The notes under the pieces were generated by a model. It was not told where the DNA came from. It did no database searches and saw only the letters and a list, made by a program, of their open reading frames with translations. 64,000 bases of DNA from Mactromeris polynyma (lineage: Eukaryota; Mollusca; Bivalvia; Venerida; Mactridae), in the NCBI GenBank assembly GCA_032209605.1, contig JASFXZ010000009.1, positions 20,695,553-20,759,552 on the forward strand, written 5' to 3'. The position numbers were made by a program, and so were the translations under genes. This document shows, one piece after another, positions 36,301 to 48,030 of this stretch; the first letter of the stretch is position 1; each line of letters starts with the position of its first letter.

Positions 36301-37048
36301 TGCTATTGTACGAAAATATCCGAAAGTTACCGAATTAGAATTCCAGCCGAAGTTTACATCCGGAGAACGTAATTGGTCCTCTGACAGTTGTATTCTACGA
36401 AAATATCCGAAAGTTAACGATTTCGAATTCAAGCCGAAGTATACATCCGGAGAACGCCGTTGGTCCTCTGACAGTTGTATTCTACAAAAAGGTCCGAAAG
36501 TTAACGAATTCGAATGCAAGCCGAAGTTTACATCCGGAGAACGCCGTTGGTCCTCTGACAGTTGTAATCTACGAAAATATACGAAAGTTAACGATTTCGA
36601 ATTCAAGCCGAAGTTTACATCCGGAGAACGCCGTTGGTCCTCCGACAGTTGTATTCTACAAACATACCTTAAGTCTACCGAATTCGAGTTGCAGCCAAAG
36701 TTTACATCCGATGAACTCCTTTGTTCTATTCAACGACAATATCCGAAGATGACCGAGAACAGCGTTTCGTTTCCTGCTAAGTTACAACCACAAGTTACTG
36801 CAAGCTTTCCAGACACTTATGTCAATTTCCACAGCGCTGACTGTCCAGATACTAGTATTGAATTTGACAATTTTGTGAATGATGTATCAGTGTCGATTTC
36901 GGACGAGAGTGACAGTAATGTGTTAAACAATGACAGTATATCATCGCCTGATATTGTACTGAACAAAGTAAACCAAGAAAAGAAATCTGAAAACAGATTC
37001 ATTAAATTCTTTCGACGATTTTTTCTATGTTGCATCGGTAGAAAGTAG
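33342..37048 (+). CDS. PH-like / 29-residue-repeat protein, downstream paralogue (532 aa)
   Basis: Unrecognised gene, described from sequence. Exons: 33342-33347 (ATG CAG), 34091-34342 (84 codons) and 35708-37048 (446 codons plus stop). Both introns are phase 0. Residues 1-120 look like a PH-type fold: beta-rich, ending in an amphipathic helix with a conserved-looking Trp (W109; FQLCSCANKTELWEMFTST). Residues 157-417 are nine full 29-residue repeats (consensus FTSGERRWSSDSCILRKYPK, then VNEFECKPK) plus a degenerate tenth. The tail is acidic and Ser/Asp-rich, then ends in a basic aromatic stretch with Cys527-Cys528 (FFRRFFLCCIGRK), plausible for lipid-modified membrane attachment. AATAAA lies at 37076-37081. 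The repeats often hold RRWS, an RRxS-type kinase site. A membrane-associated adaptor is a guess. The start rests on conservation of ATG-CAG-GT in both copies. Confidence 0.65.
33476..33545. mobile_element. Truncated CAGTCGGACCTCG MITE
   Basis: Starts TA/CAGTCGGACCTCGTTTATTCG and matches the left part of the 4704-4865 element for about 70 bp, then diverges. It lies in intron 1 of the downstream PH-like paralogue. Confidence 0.6.
33850..33901. mobile_element. Poly-C run and fragment of a CAGGGGCGGATCCAGG terminus
   Basis: A poly-C run at about 33857-33871 is followed by TAAATCCTGGATCCGCCCCTG, the reverse complement of a terminus common in invertebrate DNA transposons. No partner end was found. 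Confidence 0.35.
35918..36700 (+). repeat. Coding 87-bp tandem array (9 full units)
   Basis: Nine 87-bp units encoding 29 residues each, within exon 3 of the downstream PH-like gene. Units 2-3 and 4-5 form a two-unit (174-bp) block repeated almost exactly (RNW unit followed by RHW...DSAIV unit). The array was therefore extended in pairs. The upstream paralogue has four full units at 29732-30079. Confidence 0.95.
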
Positions 37049-37081
37049 ACTTTTGTGCTGGGTTTATATTGTTATAATAAA

Positions 37082-39580
37082 CAAAACTATAACAAAAGTT
37101 GGATTGTTTTTAATCTTCCAAATCTATGATACATTGTTTAGTGTATATAAGTTGACAGTCTGTTTTTATATCAGGAAACAAGCCACTTGTGAACTCGTCA
37201 GCGGCAGTATAGTAATGAAAGACACGGTCCATACGTCATTTTTGTAAAAGACAATGACCAATTATATCGCCACTTGTTAAGAAATTTCAGCAATTATTAT
37301 AAAGGTTTTCGAATCATCTAAGTGTCTGCAAATGGTGTTTACGACACCTAGAATAATTTTACAATAGGGGAAATGCACAATGCTAAAAATGCGAACAGTG
37401 TTGTGTAGAGTAATCTCCCTTCTATTTAGTTCTGATGATTATTGTACAGCGTCATTAAATGTTGTTGCCGGAGAGAGCACTATAATCATTGACTTTCATT
37501 GGGTAACGTTTTAATACATAATTATGTCAGGATATATGTCATATGGTACTTTGATATTTCATAGAGACACTGCATGTAGTAGGAAATGCGTTATGTATAA
37601 ATTACACGCGTACAAGCGTCCAAAAATCAACTAATGACATTCCAGTATTGATAAGTGAACCGATTATAAAAACTAAAATGTGTTTTTGAATCAAACTTAT
37701 TATTTGGGAATAGTTTATTATGAAATAGGCGTTTCTTAAGTCCTCGTGTATTGTGAAACCTCTCTAGACAAGCACCTATTTGGAGAATAATATCGGGTAA
37801 TGTTGAGAGGTTGTTGCTGTTGAGAGATTAAATGGGTGGTAACATATTAAAACGGAGAAGTTGTGCTATATATATTGCATACTATAATTGATTTCTGTTT
37901 GTATAGATACTATATTGGCTATGGTCATGCTCATGAATTGTATACAGTATAATGATACTGTACTTTATATGGGCGTCAGATATTATAGTTACGATCCCAA
38001 TGGGATGATCATTTGAGGTTTACGCTGTTTCCAGCGATATACTGTATGTTAGTTATGTATGGCGGTTAGTGAACCTAACCATTGTTGCTGGCTTACCTAT
38101 CAATATCAACCAGTTATTTCGCCAGGAACGGGCAACTAGCCTTATGAATCAAAGGTAGAGGTCACATGGCTTTGGATGTTCATAAATAATCTTCAGTCAA
38201 ACTGTCACTGAGAAAACGAACCTCGTTTTGAGTTCAGGTCTCTGACCTGCAGATTACCAGTCGAATGTTCTACCGACCGAGCTAACCGGTCGGGTTTACG
38301 ACCAAAAGCTGAACAATGTAACATTGATGGACTATATTTGGTTAAATTGTTACTAGTAGGGCTGAAACATTTAACCGAAGTTCGATTATTGTCGGTTTTT
38401 ATTTTCTCACGGTTCGGTTCGGTACGACTGATGGCATTTTTATTCCGAACTAGTAGAGAAACAATATTCTAGTGAGAGAACTAATAAGTTTATGCCCATC
38501 TTTTAATTACACAAATATTGGAACAGTTATTTTTTAATACGGTACACGAATTTCTATTTTTAGTCACTTCTCTACTTTACTTTATAACTAAAATACATTG
38601 TTCTAATTCTACTTACCTTTGTTCACGTCTTGTCATCACAAGTCATTAAACTATCCGTTATTGAGAATTGCATGTATATTTCACACATCTATATAACCGA
38701 ACAGTATAACTGATAACCGATACGGTCGTAATCGGGACCCAACCAAAATACATATGTATCGTCGCAGCCCCATTGACTAGTGGTATTCGAGTGAATATTG
38801 ATAACTGTTCCGATATTAATATTAAATTAAATCCTACAAATATTTTAATAAACAAAGGTACCGGTCATTTTATTAGAGACTAATGAAAATTAATGAACTA
38901 TGTAAACCCGCAATCGTACATCCAATAACTGATGTATAACATTGTGTAATTCAGTGAGACATAGGGTGTACATGCTTTATTCAATCGTTGCAAGTAAAAC
39001 AGAAACTATGTGTGTGTAATTCAGTAATTTCAGTGAATACAGAGCAACTGCACCCTGTGTATCATCAGTGGTAGTTTTTATTTGATTTGTATGCGGCGTT
39101 CCCTGTTACAATTTAATCTCTCTTTCATACATATTGTTATTGCAGATTTTGAAATTGACTTGTTTTGATTTATTGTTTTAGCGTTATAATAATGCTTATT
39201 CTGTATGTAATTTCTTTTTGTAATAATTTATGCATGTATGGAGGCATCTTGTGAGATATTAAAGTGAATGTATGTTTTTATGTGCATACCTTAATGAGTT
39301 ACATCAAATTCAATAAATAAGTTTATTATTATTATTTACATATTTATTATATCGTTCGACTTATGCAAAATCCTTAAAAGGATATTCGTGGTTCCCAAGC
39401 CTACATTCGGCATATAAGACTACATTAGGTACTATTGCAGATAAGCTATGACAGGTAAGGGGTAATGTGATCGGGAATGAGGTCGTGTCCCGACGTGTCT
39501 ACGGCTTGCAATCACAAGACAGGCAACTGATTAAAAGGCAAGATTCGCCAGTGAGTAGAAAATGCTTATATTAATACACA
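37082..39580. other. Intergenic stretch, no gene seen
   Basis: Lies between the poly(A) signal of the PH-like gene and that of the EF-hand gene (opposite strand, convergent). It contains a diverged ACAACCTCTC-type repeat (about 37758-37850) and a tRNA-like SINE head on the minus strand (38195-38300). Nothing coding was recognised. Confidence 0.5.
38195..38300 (-). mobile_element. tRNA-like SINE head
   Basis: The minus strand reads CCGGTTAGCTCGGTCGGTAG, CGACTGGTAATCTGCAGGTC and GAGACCTGAACTC. This resembles A-box and anticodon-arm regions, but the B box is degraded. Probably SINE-derived. Confidence 0.5.
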
Positions 39581-39658
39581 TTTATTACAATAATTAAGTG
39601 ATACAGAATCAATGTGATAGTACACATAGTCACATCAGACAAACTCCCTAGTCTAGTT

Positions 39659-42600
39659 TTAATACATTTGCTGATACGCTTCAGAGAAGGTTACGACGTC
39701 CATAAATTCTTCAATATCATATTTCTTATCACCATCGTATTCTAGTTCATCAAGAATTATTTCCGCTTGCTCCCCTTCGATTCCTATAGATCCGAGACCA
39801 GATTCAAGCTCCGTTCGAGACAGACTTCCACTTCCGTCTACGTCCAGTTCCTTGAACGCTTTCTTCAGAGCGGCACTGAAAGCAAACAGGTACAATTGTT
39901 AATATAATATTTCTCCATCAACGCATTCAAACTTTAAGTAGAGTTGAGTAACATGTTATCATATATTTTTGTAAACGTATCTAAGACTTAGTAAGAAAAG
40001 GCCAGCAGCCAAGGCAAAAAGGAGATGGACAGCTTTGGGTCCCGGACGGTCTTATTTGACTAATGCACCTCGTTATTTCATGGCAATTAAGAAATTTGCC
40101 TAAGCGGATTTCTTTTGTGCGCTACGAGAGTACGTTTGATATAACCCGTTGCGTGCGGCTCACTATTAGTATAAATTTAAGCATCATAGAAAGCTTATGT
40201 TGTTTTTGATATAACCCCTTGTGTACGGCTCACTATTAGTATAACTTTAAGCATCATAGAAAGCTTATGTTGTTTTTGATATAACCCGTTGCGTACGGCT
40301 CACTATTAGTATAACTAAGCATCATAGAAAGCTTATGTTGTTTTTGATATAACCCGTTGCGTACGGCTCACTATTAGTATAACTTTAAGCATCATAGAAA
40401 GCTTATGTTGTTTTTGATATAACCCGTTGCGTACGGCTCACTATTAGTATAACTAAGCATCATAGAAAGCTTATGTTGTTTTTGATATAACCCGTTGCGT
40501 ACGGCTCACTATTAGTATAACTTAAAGCATCACAGAAAGCTTATGTTGTTTTTGATATAACCCGTTGCGTACGGCTCACTATTAGTATAACTTTAAGCAT
40601 CATAGAAAGCTTATGTTGTTTTTGATATAACCCGTTGCATACGGCTCACTATTAGTATAACTAAGCATCATAGAAAGCTTATGTTGCCTAAAACAAAGTA
40701 ATTTTCAGCTTAATGATATTTTACATATTCTTTCAGAAATCTGTTAAAGTCTGTCTGATTGGCTGAACATATCGGGTAAGCACTACAGTCAACGAAATTG
40801 CATGTTTCAAATAATCGAAAATGAGCCACAAAATAAATAATTAACTGAAAAGGAATAAAATATACAAAAGATAGTACTCCTTATTGCTCTAACTAATTAC
40901 GGAAAAGTTCAATCGAATGATCAGAATTTATCTGTACCCCTGTTGATTAACTGATTCAATCGATTAATCGACCAATCACTTTTAACCAGGCTTGCGGCAA
41001 ACTAGCATTCGTCTGATATACAGATCGACTCTCATCACCCTCGCTAGCTTCACCACACAGACATTACCCGGGTATTATTAGTGACAAAATTATCGTAAAA
41101 AACAGTTTATCAACGACTTGTTTTATGAATCAAAATTATCATACAAGTCACGGTATTTATAATAACATAACCTCGACGTAACCACGTTTATAGAGATATA
41201 TTTTGAAGCACACCATAATGTCTGAAAGACGGACAAGAATTAGGTCTATTTATCATGCGTTTCAATATAACGAAGTTAATTGCATACGTATTGAGGTTGG
41301 TTGGATGGTTTATTCATTTATTAAAGTCTCATCTTAGTAGAAGCTTAAAATATACATAGACAATAAAGAACATAAAACATATTGCACAAAACCATTCTAA
41401 TGCGAATTATAAGAGACTATACAAGCATATGCATCATACATAAGACAATATACAATATATATTGTAAGGCAATCGTCTAGCTAAACTGTTAACATAAATA
41501 TTTAATTAAGACCATAATAGTAATCACATGAAATGATAAGAATGAATAGCTATCAGGTAATTGTAATGTAATAAAATTGAGTGCTGGTTGTGAGAGAGTT
41601 ATTGTTTATTTCACGAGTCAATCAATAATTCGCTCAATTTAAAAGTATGTATTTTACAGCGATTGTGAAACTAATTATTAAAACTCTCGATGTCTGGTTC
41701 TTGGGTAATCAACCAGAACTCGCACATAGCTCAGGGACTGTGGAAGTCAGTGGTTTAACATCGACAAAGGCGGGATCCGAACTCACGACCATAAACCCTG
41801 GAGTCAGATACAGCACCCCCGATCACTGTGCTTCCAAATGATTCGCCTTAAACTTATAACCATTTTTATTTTAAAATATTTATAGTTTTCCACGCAGATA
41901 GTGAGCTTGTTAGAAGTTCATAAAATCAAATTACCACTTCTCTGCTCGAACCATTCCTTTGACGAACTCGTCCTTCTTCATAGATTTAGCTTCTTTCTGT
42001 CCGAAGAATGCGAATTTTTCCTGTAAGCATACATGAAATAGCATAAGAATGAGTTTTAAAATACAGTAAAACCTCAGTAATAAGACCACCTTCGGACCCT
42101 TGAAATGTGGTCTTAACTGTAATAATGGACTTGAAAAGTGTGCTCATAATTTTGAGGTGGTCTTATTATTGAAGCGGTCTTTAAATGAGGTTTACTATAC
42201 AATTCAACATCTCTAGAGCGACACCCCTGTGGAGATGCCATTTAGGGTGTTGTTTATAAGTTGTTGCTTTATAGAGATTACATTCGTACAGATACATTTC
42301 TTTACTGGAAAATTGACAATGTTGCAGAAGAGAGGTTTGTTGTTCAAGAGAGGGTCGCTCTAGAAAGGTTTTAATACAGTTCAAACACCAGATGTCAGAC
42401 AGGAACTCAGCTAGGTCTCTACGGAGCTTGAACACTAAATACATGCGCTTATTGACGGAATAAATACCAATTAATAATATGTAATTCACAGAGCAAACCC
42501 TGGTGATGTCGTTTTGTCGATTCGCCGTTACTCATAAGCGATATAATAGCACACTTCATTGTTACGGTATGGTTTAAATCATGTTGAAGAATATGAACGG

Positions 42601-43192
42601 GTAGTCATGGTAACTGTAATTTGATGAAACGTGCGCCTTATTCTAATCAATTTAATTGCTATTCAACGCTCATATCTCTTATCATCGCAATTTAAACATA
42701 TTTATATCGACTAGTTTCTTAAAATGAATTTCACGGAGCTCAATTGAAAACCACTAAGCCTAACAACCTGTGAGAATTATGAAAACAAGATAATCATTAC
42801 TAGCATGGTGTTACTGTGTCTCTGAGTGGATCAATGCTTTGTTTGATTTCATATATCTACATGTAACAAGCTATTGTCTATCATACAGATGTTTGTTAAA
42901 TTCTTCGTAATGCAAATAAAAGTATTGGAGAGTTGTATTTGTAACCAGATTGAATACGTATGACGAGTATATTTGAAAGATCGAACGATCTATATTCTAT
43001 GTTATTCTTAAATCTATATTCGTTGCGCTTTTCATTGGCAAAAGTATTGACTCATGTCCAGTTGTTTGATAATATATTAGTATTCAAAATCACATTGACG
43101 AATATCAAAACTTGATATTGTATGTGTCACTATATCTGTTACACGTATATACCTGTTGTTGTTGTTTGTGTTTGTGTTGTTGTTGTTGTTTG

Positions 43193-43233
<41 letters not shown>

Positions 43234-43402
43234 GTGTTAGTGTTGTTGTTAGTGTTGTTGTTGTTGTTGTTGTTTGTGTTTGTGTTGTTGTTGTTGTTGT
43301 TGTTGTTTGTGTTTGTGTTGTTGTTGGTGTTGTTGTTGTTTGTGTTTGTGTTGTTGTTGTTGTTGTTGTTGTTGATTGTGTTTGTGTTGTTGTTGTTGTT
43401 TG

Positions 43403-43449
<47 letters not shown>

Positions 43450-46091
43450 GTGTTGTTGTTGTTTGTATTTGTGTTGTTGTTGTTGTTTGTGTTGTTGTTG
43501 TTGTTTGTGTTGTTGTTGTTGTTGTTGTTGTTGTTTAGACCTTCCCGATATAACCGTATACATGTAAGTGTTTGTTGGACACGTGAACGGTAAATATTTA
43601 GTAAACAGACTAGTAAACCCTTTAAATATAATAGACGGTGTCCATATAAAATGTCTACTTGATTGGGAAAGGAATGTTCTTGTATTTGCTTAATATTAAT
43701 GCAGTTCTATTGTACAATACAACTTCATGTATTACATATTTGTTGTAACTTGGAACCATATTATAACCGTATATACACAAATGTAGTCTTTTTTGGACCG
43801 TTTATTGTAATAAAATCGAATGTACAATGCAATAGATTGTTGTCATTTCAAAAACATAACCATTTTAAGACATGATTATAACCTTTCGTAAACTGAAGTC
43901 TTAAAATGTGAGAGGTTTAAAGTTACCTCGAATATGTTCATCTATTACGAAACGAAAATATTCGTTAACGACATTTAGTTTTAGAGCTAAAACAAACTGA
44001 CGTAATATCGAACTTAAAAGAACACATTCGCAATATCCACTTCAGGCTACGTCATTGTACAATAATGTAGAAACCTAAGGCCAACAAAAAAAACAATTTA
44101 CGTTTACCATGCACATTAAACCAGAAAAATGCAAGCAATTAAAGTCGTTTATGTGATACCGGATATTGTCGTTTTCATTTACACCCGAGCGTTGCACATA
44201 CACCCAAGCGTTGCACATACGTTTAATCATCTCGTGTTTCATATTACATGTACTAAATATTCCCTGCAATTTTACAGTAAAACCTCAATAATAAGATCAC
44301 ATTTGGGACCCTTGAAGAATGGCCTTCTTATTGAGATGGTCCTAATGTTGAGGTTGAATAAATAGCAAAACACTGAAAATGAACTTGAACATTGTGCTAT
44401 TAATATTGAGATGGTCTTATTATTGAGGTGGTGTGTATGTGAGGTTTTACTGTATACAACAACTAACGATTCAACCCACGTCTCTCCTTTCCCCATGTGC
44501 AGTTCCTTTACTTGATATGATATTCATGTTCTTTTCTTCTCCCTTTCGGCCCATGGTTAGTTACGGACCTTCCTGACTTGTTCCTAGATGTATTCCATCC
44601 TTTAATCACCCCCACCCCTTGTTATCCCCCTAAATTCTCCATGGTTGCTTTGATGGTCGACAGGATCATTCTCTGCACACCTATTCCCATACATGTTTAC
44701 TCTTGCACCTCGTCAGTCCCTATTGTTTTGTAGAGTGTTGTTTCGCTGGTGTCTGTGTGGGGAGGCATTGTCTAATGTTTGTGGCGTTCCCAGTACCAAC
44801 TAAATCTCCATGTTTACGACTAATGTGTTAATTGTCTAAACTTTTCATACGTACGTAAATACCCCCAGAAACAAATATGAGGATAGTGCATACATTTTAA
44901 CATTCAAACGTATAACATTTTGCAGTCCATAAACCATATATTTTATAGTAATGTTACCAAATACTGATCAGAAAATTGCTACAGTAAAGGCTGGCTATTG
45001 ATAAGTGCAAAGCCATCGTTTTCATATCAATGTACGGATACGGTTTGGTGAAAATGAATGCATAACAAAAATGACTATATTAACAATAATATTACTCTCA
45101 TATAGCTGTTTACCGGTAAAGTCGCACACCATTGCACAATGTTATTCAGGAAATGTGTATAAATGTAGCAAAAAGTGTTATACCTCGACCATAATGGGTA
45201 TATAAAAACATGCATACAAACAGCAATATCCACTGAACTATCGCATGACTAGATGAACAATTAGACCGGTATTTCATAGTTATGTGGTGCGTGGTTCGTG
45301 CGTGCGTTTGCGTGTGTATGTATGGGTATTGTATAATTTTATTAAATGAAATAAACCATACCATATAATTTTATTGACCTGTCAAAATGTGCATATCTTC
45401 ATGGTCAATGCACATGATAAATAAGTCTTTTTCGAAAGTGGCCCGATTACTAATTTATAGCGTGCATTGACCATCAAGATATGCAAATTCTGACAGGTCA
45501 ATAAAATTATACCATACACGATAGCGCACTATCACCTATTAAAAAGGAAACAGTGGGCGTTCAAATGCGGACCGGGATACTCGAGCTCTGGCCAGCATTC
45601 CATAGTTTCCGCGATACGTGGCCCGTAAACACGTCCATGTGTCAGTGAAGGTCTATGCAACTCATTCGTTAGATACATATTACATCGTACATTAGTCGGC
45701 AGGTAAAGTTCATGATACATTATTTTCACTGAGCCATACCTGCCCGGGTACTTAAAAAATGACTCACACCATTCATGAGTATTTTACGCTAATCAGAGGT
45801 GTGGTAAGTATTGATATATGGTTAAACTCACGATGGTTAAATATCCTTCAATGTGTCCGTACATAAATCAATGAAGGGTCAAAACCAAACCACACAAAAT
45901 GAACCACGCCCACGTAGTTTGTTACATAAATGATAGACAGGTAAATTTACCTTAATGTCTTCCTCATCCACTGTATCATAAACCTCCTGTAAACACTGCT
46001 TCACTTCTTCTACAGTAAGTTCATTGTTCCCATCTTTATTGTATTTCTTCCAGTATCCCTCGGCTTGTTCCTTAGTGACAGTTCCCGCCAT
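39659..46091 (-). CDS. Calmodulin-like EF-hand calcium-binding protein (147 aa)
   Basis: Three coding exons on the minus strand: 45951-46091 (47 codons, ATG at 46091), 41935-42020 (86 bp) and 39659-39875. Junctions are GT-AG, with Cys76 split across the second. EF-hand 1 loop, residues 18-29: NKDGNNELTVEE, Asn instead of Asp at position 1. Residues 48-75 correspond to a second hand whose loop is degenerate. Hand 3, residues 87-98: DVDGSGSLSRTE, canonical. Hand 4, residues 121-132: EYDGDKKYDIEE, Glu at position 1. No signal peptide or membrane segment, so a cytosolic Ca2+ sensor or buffer is expected. A poly(A) signal (TTTATT on plus) lies at 39581-39586. Length matches calmodulin, but the sequence is clearly not calmodulin itself. 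Confidence 0.85.
40136..40687. repeat. 70/66-bp minisatellite
   Basis: About eight copies of a unit TTTGATATAACCCGTTGCGT, ACGGCTCACTATTAGTATAA, CTTTAAGCATCATAGAAAGC, TTATGTTGTT (70 bp). A 66-bp variant has CTAAGC in place of CTTTAAGC. The two length classes partly alternate. Lies in intron 2 of the EF-hand gene. Confidence 0.95.
41640..41836 (-). mobile_element. tRNA-derived SINE, family C, copy 1
   Basis: Shares its layout with 57045-57240: GCGATTGTGAAAC, CTCGATGTCTGG, AATCAACCAGAACTCGCAC and a head carrying a GAGTTCGGATCCC-type B box on the minus strand. In intron 2 of the EF-hand gene, beside exon 2. Confidence 0.6.
42064..42196. mobile_element. MITE family CAGTAAAACC, copy 2
   Basis: Starts TA/CAGTAAAACCTCAGTAATAA and ends GGTCTTTAAATGAGGTTTACTA. 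It lies just upstream (in transcript sense) of EF-hand exon 2. A CTCTAGAGCGACA-type repeat adjoins it on the right. Confidence 0.75.
43150..43536. repeat. TTG trinucleotide tract with TTTGTG interruptions
   Basis: About 385 bp of (GTT)n broken by TTTGTG and TTAGTG words, in intron 1 of the EF-hand gene. It opens all plus frames (poly-Leu, Val, Cys) and gives poly-Gln with His and Lys on the minus strand. None of these is considered a gene. Confidence 0.95.
44275..44452. mobile_element. MITE family CAGTAAAACC, copy 3
   Basis: TA/CAGTAAAACCTCAATAATAA to GTGAGGTTTTACTG/TA. It has inverted ends and flanking TA on both sides. The interior repeats TCTTATTATTGAGGT-like words. In intron 1 of the EF-hand gene. 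Confidence 0.85.
44540..44800. repeat. Dispersed repeat, opposite-strand copy at 51333
   Basis: The segment around CCCATACATGTTTACTCTTGCACCTCGTC and GTGTGGGGAGGCATTGTCT is the reverse complement of a related stretch at about 51333-51480 (ACAATGCTTCCCCAC, GGTGCAAGGGTTAACATG). The class is not determined. Confidence 0.55.
45364..45511. mobile_element. 148-bp snap-back MITE (60-bp arms)
   Basis: The left arm from 45364 (TATAATTTTATTGACCTGTC) to about 45423 is the reverse complement of the right arm 45452-45511, with only a few mismatches and a loop of about 28 bp. Any transcript would form a long hairpin. In intron 1 of the EF-hand gene. Confidence 0.88.
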
Positions 46092-47093
46092 TTTTCTACT
46101 GCAACAGTTGAAGAGTCGACAGTGTAAAGCAAAAAACTCCGAACCGCTCCGAATATTAAGAAATTCTGCAGTGTTATCGTTACAATAAGTTTAAATCCTT
46201 GTTTAAACACTATAAACACCTAAGATTACGTTCAAATATGAAGTTTATTGTATGTGGTAGATGGTGTATACGCTAAGAAGGAAAATCAACGCATAAGTAT
46301 CTCAGGAATGTTGAGGATGAACCAAGACAGTATAAGGATATAAATAGTCATAAACCTCGATGTTCTAGTCACGTGGTAAGAGGAAAGTATGTGTTTACAC
46401 CGTACTGATGAAAAATCACGAGTAAATCGATGTATAAACCAGGCTTTGTATATCGGTCATTTTGTCGTGAGGAAAGTAATTAATCAACGTATTGATCTCA
46501 AAATAAGCTGACGGTAACCGTTAAGCAAGGATCAACGTATCGGAAAATGCATTGATTGACGGATGGATGCCACTTACCATGGTACCGATAATTGTTTTAT
46601 AATAAAACTATGTTTCAGGAGTATCGATAAGTTACATTTATATCAAAACTTCCATTGAATAGTACGAGAAAAGTTACATTCGTTAAACAAACTGAGCCTC
46701 CCTTAGGGTATGTGTATGGTAAATACAGAATGGGAGTGGTACACAAGAGGAATATGGAACTGAAAATAACTGGTTTGGGATATAAATTATTGTTAGATAG
46801 GAGAATGGGACTGGGTATTTAAATAAAACCAGGAGGAAATAGAATGTTTAACAAGAATACTAAATGGCAATGATACTAATTGTAATTTGGTGGAATCGAT
46901 CACTGTAAAGTTTTAGAATTTCCATCTAAATCTGAAATATCACACATTCATTACGTACACATTTAATATGTTAATATACTCCTGACTTTATAGACGTGTG
47001 TGTTTGTTTCATTGTTTCTTGTTACTAACATATGTTAGGTGTTATGTATAACAACGTCCGGTTAATTAATTGTGATTGATTTTATGTGATTCT

Positions 47094-48030
47094 TGCAAAC
47101 TTGGCGATATTGCATAGCTCGAACTCACTAACTTGGCGATATTGCATAGCTCGAACTCACAAACTTGGCGATATTGCATAGCTCGAACTCACAAACTTGG
47201 CGATATTGCATAGCTCGAACTCACAAATTTGGCGATATTGCATAGCTCGAACTCACAAACTTGTCGATATTGCATAGCTCGAACTCACAAACTTGGCGAT
47301 ATTGCAAGGGTCGAACTCACAAACTTGGCGATATTACATGGGTCGAACTCACAAACTTGGCGATATTGCATGGCTCGGCCTCACAAACTTGGCGATATTG
47401 CATAGCTCGAACTCACAAACTTGGCGATATTGCAGAGCTCGAACTCACAAACTTGGCGATATTGCAAGGGTCGAACTCACAAACTTGGCGATATTACATG
47501 GCTCGAACTCACAAACTTGGCTATATTACATGGCTCAAATTCACGAACTTGGCGATATTACGTGGGTCGAACTCACAAACTTGGCGATATTGCATAGCTC
47601 GAACTCACAAATTTGGCGATATTGCATAGCTCGAACTCACGAACTTGGCGATATTGCAGAGCTCGAACTCACAAACTTGACGATATTGCAAGGGTCGAAC
47701 TCACACACTTGGCGATATTACATGGCTCGAACTCACAAACTTGGCTATATTACATGGCTCAAATTCACGAACTTGGCGATATTACATGGTTCGAACTCAC
47801 AAACTTGGCGATATTGCATGGCTCAAACTCACAAACTTGGCGATATTGCATGGCTCGAACTCACAAACTTGGAGATATAACATGGCTCGAACTCACAAAC
47901 TTGGCGATATTACATGGCTCGAACTCACAAACTTGGCGAATATTGCATAGCTCGAACTCACAAACTTGGCAAATATTGCATGTCTCGAACTCACAAACTT
48001 GGCGATATTGCGTGATTGTGTGGCTCGAAC
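47094..48030. repeat. 32-bp minisatellite
   Basis: About 28 copies of CTCGAACTCACAAACTTGGC GATATTGCATAG. Variants are GGGTCG, TTACATGG and GCAGAG. A block containing CTATATTACATGGCTCAAAT recurs at 47521 and about 47745 (224 bp, seven units), so multi-unit duplication occurred. Open frames across it are by-products. Confidence 0.95.

Noticed and set aside
35878..36606. 242-codon antisense frame across the 87-bp repeat
   Set aside because: Shadow of the coding array. The sense strand has splice signals, a conserved paralogue and a poly(A) signal.
43122..43593. Poly-Leu/Val/Cys and poly-Gln frames
   Set aside because: By-products of the TTG trinucleotide tract in an intron.
44129..44496. Frames of 74-78 codons
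   Set aside because: They overlap the CAGTAAAACC MITE on both strands with no family resemblance.
47094..48030. CRISPR-like regular array
   Set aside because: The 32-bp units are contiguous with no unique spacers, in a eukaryotic genome. It is a minisatellite.
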